Shown here: positions 26,557 through 31,564 of the stretch, piece after piece
Position numbering within the stretch: position 1 is the stretch's first letter
How the letters are laid out: every line of letters starts with the position of its first letter
Source of the DNA: Adiantum capillus-veneris
Taxonomy: Eukaryota; Streptophyta; Polypodiopsida; Polypodiales; Pteridaceae
Length of the DNA: 31,564 nt
Reading direction: 5' to 3'
NCBI GenBank assembly: GCA_014529385.2
Contig: JABFUD020000360.1
Location: 1 to 31,564 of the forward strand
Translations under genes and position numbers: made by a program
Notes under the pieces: model-generated
Seen by the model: the letters and a program-made list of their open reading frames with translations, nothing else
What the model was told of the DNA's origin: nothing
The model's database searches: none

Positions 26557-28360
26557 CATTTTGACGTCTATGTGAGGCCGAAGTCGGCCTATAAAATGAA
26601 ATGAAATGATATATTAACGTCTACAAGAGGCCAAAATGACCTATGAGACCAACTGATTACAATGATGAGTCTAGTACCAAGTCTGGGTACAAACAAGAAA
26701 ACTACAAACAAAGAACTGATAGGAGTGCTACCGACTCCTATGGGTGGCTGGTAGGTTGAGCAATGGTATCATGCCATAAAGGTACAAAGTGGGGATAAGT
26801 GTCACCATGATACAATATAGCAGTAGCATGAAGCCTATCCCGATCGACATTCTGGGTGTCGTGCTAGAATCCTGTGGATCCTCTGCCGCAATCTCCGCCG
26901 GTGCTGCGAGGCTCCCCTCCTCAGTCGCGGTCGTCTCGATCTCCCTAAATCTATAGCTCGATCAATGAGAGTACCGCTGATGTGTGTATGGGTGGGAACC
27001 GAGCTCTCTGGTGGTGGTGTCCCCTCTGACTCTGTGGTACTCAGACTGAAGAAATCTGAGATGCGTCTCTGGGACTGTCTCTGTCTTTGCCCATTCAATA
27101 GAGCGTCTCTATGTCCCTGAATCTCAAGTAGGAATAATCCGAGACATCTTTGATCCTCATATCTCATGACTCTGTCTAACGAGTCAAAACCATCTCTGAA
27201 TAGACAATGAAAGCGTCCCCGTATCTCATAGTAGACTGTGCAGCGACATATGTAGTGAAACTCTGTCTCTGGCTCTGCATGGCATAACTGACATATCCTA
27301 CTGTCTGCTGGTATGCCTCTGAATCTACCTGTCTCAATCCCAAGCTGGTGTGAAGATGTGCGAATCTGGCCAATAGCACATCGTAACCTATGAGATAGAT
27401 GTGTGTCCATGTAACTGGGCCGTGTGACAAATCCGTCTGTCGTGAGTTGAAGAAGATGTTCTCTATAGAAAAACCTCTTCGTACCCAACTCCCGTGATGG
27501 TTCTATCCATGTCCTCTTGCTATCAAGCTGGATAAGATCCTGCCGAATGAGTCTAGTAGTCTCCATCCGTGTAAGAGCCAAGGATGGTGCATCAAGAGAA
27601 TACTGGAAAGGGGGCAGCCTGTCCATGCTGAAACGATGCCTCTGAAACCATGAGCTCATCTGTGCATACCAACATGATGTATCTCCCTGTAATGCCAGCT
27701 GTCTGGATGACTCGAGAGCAAGCCTGGCATACCTGTCCCTGGTGGTGTCCCATAAGCTGTGTACAAATGATACTGATCTGGTGAGTGCCTCAACCTCCAT
27801 AGGTGGGGCAGCCAGCTCCGCTCGTATGATGTCATGTGGGACTGAGGCCTTGGCTCTAATCAGCCTACAAATCATAGATATCAGGGGTCTCTCCATATTA
27901 GTCCATCCAGCACTGTCAATAGACGGTCCCCAAACCTGAACCGCGTAGTGCATAACTGAAGCGACCAAAGTATCGAAAAGCCAGAGCTTTGTTCGAGGTT
28001 CCTGGAACTGAACTTGCGAACAAATCCTCTCTAAACCACCTAGGGCTGCGTAGGCACGAGTCAATCTAGTGTCTGCTGCCACTTTCCGTGTGAACCTCGG
28101 TCCACTAAAGCCCACCCAAGATATGTGTATGCATCAGTGTACTCCATACTGTCCTGTCCATATGTGAAAGTAGGTGCTGATCTCCTAACCCACTGTGGCG
28201 TGGTATTAAATACCATGACCTTGGTTTTACCAAGGTTGACAAACAATCCACTATCCTCTGCAAAACTATGCAATGCGTCCAATGTCTCTGCATACCCTCT
28301 GGCGAGTCTGATCAGCAGCAAGTGGAGGGGGAGGATCCGCAGCGTGAGGGGATGAGACAA
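26557..28360 (-). mobile_element. LINE E, 5'-truncated
   Basis: Minus-strand non-LTR element that keeps only the end of the reverse transcriptase and the C-terminal domain. The 3' end carries two related units (26563-26615, 26616-26665), each with an ACGTCTA, a GAGGCC and a GRCCTAT block. In the first, GAGGCCGAAGTCGGCCT forms a hairpin. An ATGAA-type short repeat lies between them. The 5' end is near 28360, where RT similarity stops just before the catalytic YADD box, as expected from incomplete reverse transcription. Confidence 0.8.
26835..28360 (-). pseudogene. LINE E ORF2 C-terminal half
   Basis: The frame 28360-28061 gives ETLDALHSFAEDSGLFVNLG, KTKVMVF and EYTDAYTYLGW, the part just after the RT active site in CR1/I/RTE-like LINEs. 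After a frame change (28061-28115) a long frame continues to 26835 with the thumb, VMHYAVQVWGPSI, and the zinc-knuckle CQLCHAEPETEFHYICRC (CX2CX7HX3C). An Arg-rich tail ends PECRSG and a stop. The upstream RT palm and endonuclease are absent. Confidence 0.85.
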
Positions 28361-28389
28361 ATCAACTATACATGTGTGTATGTCCTCTG

Positions 28390-28925
28390 TCTATCGGAAA
28401 ATAAAAAATAGTTCAGACTGGTACAAAATAAAAGAAAGAAGGACGTCTAGTGGGTGATGAGATCTATGGGGGGGTGGGTGGAGTGCATGTCTATGTGTTG
28501 AGGGTAGTACAACCATGCAAATGCATCAATCTAGCTAGCTCCATCTTGTGCTAATGGGGGGGTGTAAAATGTAGTACATGGGAGGGTCGGGAGCAAGGGC
28601 TGCCCGGGTGAACCATCATCTACGCTCGTCTCTCCTCAGCAGCTCGATGTGCTCGAGTCCGGATCTCCTCAATCTGTCTACAGTGAAGTCGTGGGGCCAA
28701 GCCTCTGGTAGCCCATGGGCGTCTTCTGGCCCCGGCTCGCCTCGTCTTGCTGAAGGGTCACTCCCCTCAGTGGGTCTGGGAGTGGAAGGGGTGTAGATCT
28801 CTTAAAGAAATCTGTGAGCTGTGTTTGTCTCTCCCCCCCCCCCGTCTCTGTAGGTGGCTACAAAAGTGTGTCCCTGTGCCTCTGTATCTCTAGCAAGTAG
28901 CACTCTGATATCCAGAGTGTTACCA
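28390..28925 (-). mobile_element. LINE F, second short copy of the LINE E family
   Basis: Minus strand near 28921-28860 encodes YLLEIQRHRDTLL, matching LFLLEIQGHRDALL of LINE E. A frame change at the C10 run (28832-28841) follows, then TDFFKRSTP (SDFFSLST in E), then a tail ending LLRRDERR and TGA at about 28618. So only the last roughly 100 codons remain. Downstream 28390-28617 would be its 3' UTR. The 5' end lies next to the copia LTR. The tail after DFF differs from E, so the two are related but not close copies. Confidence 0.65.
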
Positions 28926-28949
28926 CATACATGTGGTTGTGATGTGTGT

Positions 28950-29146
28950 GAACACACTTAGGACCGCCGGGGCATTTTTTCCCTCTTTAGGAGGTTTTTT
29001 CCCCCATGCATTGTATATACGCCCATTCATTCTAGGGCTATCCATCTTTCCATTGCACACTAAGTAATACACTTTCTATTGTGTGCCTTGAGCTTCCTTC
29101 GTCTTCTCCAAGCTGCATGCGTTTCCCTGCAACCCTAATTTTAACA
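28950..29146 (+). mobile_element. 5' LTR of copia element G (start uncertain)
   Basis: Ends TTTTAACA at 29146, two bases before the primer-like site. The start is not fixed; TGTGTGAACACAC around 28945-28957 is a candidate with a short inverted repeat. TATATA at 29014-29019 is a likely promoter TATA box. If correct the LTR is only about 200 bp. Confidence 0.5.
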
Positions 29147-29148
29147 AT

Positions 29149-29160
29149 TGATATCAAAGC
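29149..29160 (+). other. Degenerate primer-binding site of element G
   Basis: TGATATCAAAGC differs from TGGTATCAGAGC at two positions, both G to A. Confidence 0.7.
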
Positions 29161-29510
29161 AGGTTGCGTCCTCCCGGGCTTAGTCGCCACCAACAGCTCC
29201 AACACATGCCTGCTCACTTTCTCCGATTTCAGTGAGCTTTGGCGAGCGTTCGCAGGTCGACAAAATTTTTGGAAAGTATCGTAGAGCTTAGTCTGCTCAG
29301 ATTTCTGATTCGGGCTCATTTAGGGCTCCGTTTCCACTAGAGGCATACTGCACAGGCTATTTTGTCACTTTGTGTAGAATTTATGTCCGTGCCGTTTTCT
29401 GCATAACAGGTCCCTTACAGTCTTCTACGATTTGAGCTATATAGCACATGTTGTTCCCGCTACGTTTCTCCTCTCTTCGGGCAGTTTTTATATCAGGTAC
29501 AACATTTACC
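29161..29510 (+). other. Leader of copia element G
   Basis: About 350 bases between the primer site and the gag ATG. No ORF or repeat of note. Confidence 0.5.
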
Positions 29511-30612
29511 ATGGCTGACAACAACAAGATGTGTTCACGATGTTTGCTGTTGAGGACAGATTGGATGGGGACAATTACCCTATGTGGGCTTACATGATGC
29601 AACATATTCTTGTGTCAAAGGGTGTCTAGAATATTGTGTAGGGCATTGATGTACGTCCTAGTTCTGAGAATGTAGGCGATGTTGAGGATGTTGCCGGTCT
29701 TGCTACATGGATTGTTGTTGTTAGAGTTGTTTTGCTTACGGCAGAACAAGCTCGTTGGAATGTAAAGGATGTGCAGGCTCATGCGTTGATTGCATTGTTT
29801 GTGAACTGCACCATTACTCCTCACATTCGTTCGCGAAATCTGCAAAACAGGCTTGGGATATTCTGGCTGGTCTTTATCCAAGTCACAATGAGGCAAAAAT
29901 TACATTGCTACGTAAAGAGCCGGAGTCGAAGATTATGCATGAGGAAGATGGTATGGACACTTTCCTTGCCGGTGTCAAGGATATCAATGAACAACTTATT
30001 TCTGCACGTGAAGTCATTTCAAACAGTTCCCTTGTGCAGATTGTTCTTGATGCCTTGCCAGATTCTTACCAAACTTTTGTTAGTACTTGGAGACTTATGA
30101 CCAAAGGAAATCCTGAAGTTGTCAAGTTTGATGCATTATGCACATTGCTGTTGCAAGAGTCACTTTCCAGAAAAAACAGGACTAGACAGCGTGCAGTTGA
30201 ACAGGCTTTTATTGCTGCTCAAAGAAAGGGTGGTAACAGAAATGCAGCCACTTCTTATGGTTCTTCTGCGAGTGGAAAATTACATGTTCCTAATGCTTCT
30301 GCTGGCAACAATTCGTCTGGAAATTCTGGTGATAAGGGCAAAAAGAAGATGCGTTGCCATTATTGTAAAGCTAATGATCACTGGATCAAGCAGTGTCCTA
30401 AGTTGAAGGCCAAAGAGGCTAAGAAGAAAGAGGGTGGTTCCATTGCAAATGCTGGTTCCAATACAAATGCAGCTATTGCTGAGTCTTCTGTGAAAGGAGA
30501 CTGTGATGCTGATGTTGATGCAGAATGGGCTTATAGTGCAGAATGTACCTATAATCCTGTTGTCCATGATGCATGCATGTCAGTTGCTGCAGATTCACAT
30601 GTGGTATTTTAA
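29511..30612 (+). pseudogene. Copia element G gag
   Basis: ATG 29511 in a good context (ACCATGGCT), then a frame change within ten codons. The main gag frames read DRLDGDNYPMWAYMM, HILVSKGV, TAG 29627, TAG 29639, then EQARWNVKDVQAHALIALF (frame of 29732). After another shift near 29840, AKQAWDILAGLY through ALPDSYQTFVSTWRLM. This is the copia-type gag (UBN2-like) domain. The knuckle CHYCKANDHWIKQC (30357-30398, CX2CX4HX4C) is intact. A Lys-rich and Asn/Ala-rich end follows. Confidence 0.85.
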
Positions 30613-30816
30613 CAATGGTGCTACAAAGCCCATTACCTCATATCATGATTTGTTCACCTCTCTTGAGTTTGTCCCTCATGGGAATTCAATCACTTGTGCC
30701 AACACTACCTCTTATCCGGCTCAAAGAGTTTGAAAGATTGTGCTTACTGCTGCAGACGGCCGTTCTTTCACACTAGTTGATGCATTGTATGTACCTGGGG
30801 GATCAAAAAGAATCTT
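30603..30816 (+). pseudogene. Copia element G protease remnant
   Basis: In the frame of 30503: WYFNNGATKPITSYHDLF, where the usual copia protease core is W-x-x-D-S-G-A-T/S. Here D-S is replaced by N-N, removing the catalytic Asp (AAC for GAC, a G to A change). A TGA follows at 30731-30733, then VLTAADGRSFTLVDALYVPG continues before another shift near 30805. Confidence 0.78.
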
Positions 30817-31564
30817 TTGTCTGTATCTGCACTTGCTAGACTTCGTCTTGTTGTCAAATTTGTGGATGACAGATATACAGTACATGATCTCAGTTTTGGT
30901 GATGAAATTGTTGCATCTTGCATTTTATGCCGTGAGCTGTATAAGCTCACTTTGTACGACAAGTGTCGGCAAAATTTTGCAAATGCAGTTTTGGATTCAA
31001 AGGCTATTTCAGATGCTCAACTTTGGCATGAACATTTTGGTCATCTGAATTTTGTCAGTTTGCTGCGTTTGCAGAAATCGGATATGGTTGCTTCTTTGCC
31101 CCCTCTTGAAGCACCTGTCAAACATGTTTGTGAAGGCTATATTTTGGGTAAGATGCAGCGTTCTAAGTTTCCAAAGGATGGTTCAGTTAGGGCTACGTAC
31201 GAGTTGCAACTTGTTCATAGTGATGTTTGTAGGCCCATGTAAACTCCGTCCTTGGGAAATTACTTTTACTTCGTGACTTTCATTGATGATTACTCCAGGC
31301 ATGAATGGGTATTTCCGCTTAAAGCGAAGTCCGAAGTTTTTATGTGCTTCAAACAATTTCTAGATATGGCTGAAATGTCTCGAAATGTACTATGTGCACC
31401 CTCCGTTCGGATCGAGGGGGGAAGTATATGTCTCATGAATTTCATGCATTTCTGGCTAGTCGTGGGATAAAACACGAATGTACAGTGTCTTATACGCCTC
31501 AGCAGAATGATGTTGCTGAGAGGAAAAACAGGTCACTTACGGAAATGACATGATGTATGGTCAA
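30817..31564 (+). pseudogene. Copia element G integrase, partial
   Basis: GAG-pre-integrase zinc region: LWHEHFGHLN, then CEGYILGKM, where the family has C-x-x-C, so the last Cys is Tyr (TAT). LVHSDVCRPM carries the first catalytic Asp; TAA at 31240-31242 follows. FVTFIDDYSRHEWVFPLKAK (second Asp region) is open. A further frame change near 31410 at a G6 run leads to SYTPQQNDVAERKNRSL (catalytic Glu). The window ends about 20 bases after a TGA near 31549. RT and RNase H lie outside. Confidence 0.87.

Larger units (their letters stand above)
28950..31564 (+). mobile_element. Element G: Ty1/copia retrotransposon, 5' half
   Basis: LTR, degenerate primer site, gag, protease and integrase in the Ty1 order (integrase before RT). 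It runs off the window inside the integrase core. It has several frameshifts, stops and lost catalytic residues, so it is inactive. Confidence 0.85.

Overview
The window is transposon-dominated nuclear DNA, almost certainly from a land plant or close relative. Four things support this: Ty3 elements with a chromodomain-type integrase end, primer-binding sites of the plant initiator-tRNA-Met type (TGGTATCAGAGC and one-base variants), a Ty1/copia element with plant-style gag, and three intron-split exons of a host gene for a GPI mannosyltransferase (PIG-V type). I cannot name the species; a non-seed plant with a large genome would fit but is a guess. No bacterial genes, rRNA, tRNA or CRISPR were seen.

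Layout, left to right. Bases 1-54 are pure C. Element A (about 281-1606, minus) is the 3' end of a Ty3 chromovirus: LTR 281-843, polypurine tract, then a decayed chromodomain at 1440-1606. It stops exactly where element C begins. Element C (1607 to about 20145, minus) is an LTR retrotransposon with 1.2-kb LTRs and only about 1.9 kb of internal sequence. In place of gag-pol it carries one unusual ORF. Two later elements sit inside it. LINE D (1843-8130, minus) lies in the 3' LTR with a perfect 14-bp target duplication. Ty3 element T (9957-18190, plus) lies inside the ORF with a 5-bp GGGGT duplication. The undisturbed 5' LTR of C (19283-20145) serves as the empty-site control for LINE D.

Element B (to about 24885, plus) follows. 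It is a heavily mutated Ty3 element with a 5' LTR related to that of A, gag, protease, RT, RNase H and a truncated integrase. Next come about 0.75 kb of mostly unassigned DNA and the PIG-V-like exons (25636-26240, minus). After these are a GT/AG microsatellite, two 5'-truncated LINE copies of one family (E, 26557-28360; F, about 28390-28925; both minus), and the 5' half of a copia element (about 28950 to the window end, plus).

All autonomous elements are broken by frameshifts, nonsense codons or duplications, so none looks active as assembled. The nesting gives an order: A first, then C, then LINE D and T. The LTR pairs of C and T differ by roughly 4-6% in stretches I compared by eye. The most unusual items are element C with its own near-continuous ORF, a roughly 36-nt island shared by otherwise different Ty3 LTRs, four TGACGTG-type boxes in the LTR of A, three hairpin-forming 58-bp units in the 5' region of LINE D, and the host gene hidden among the repeats.
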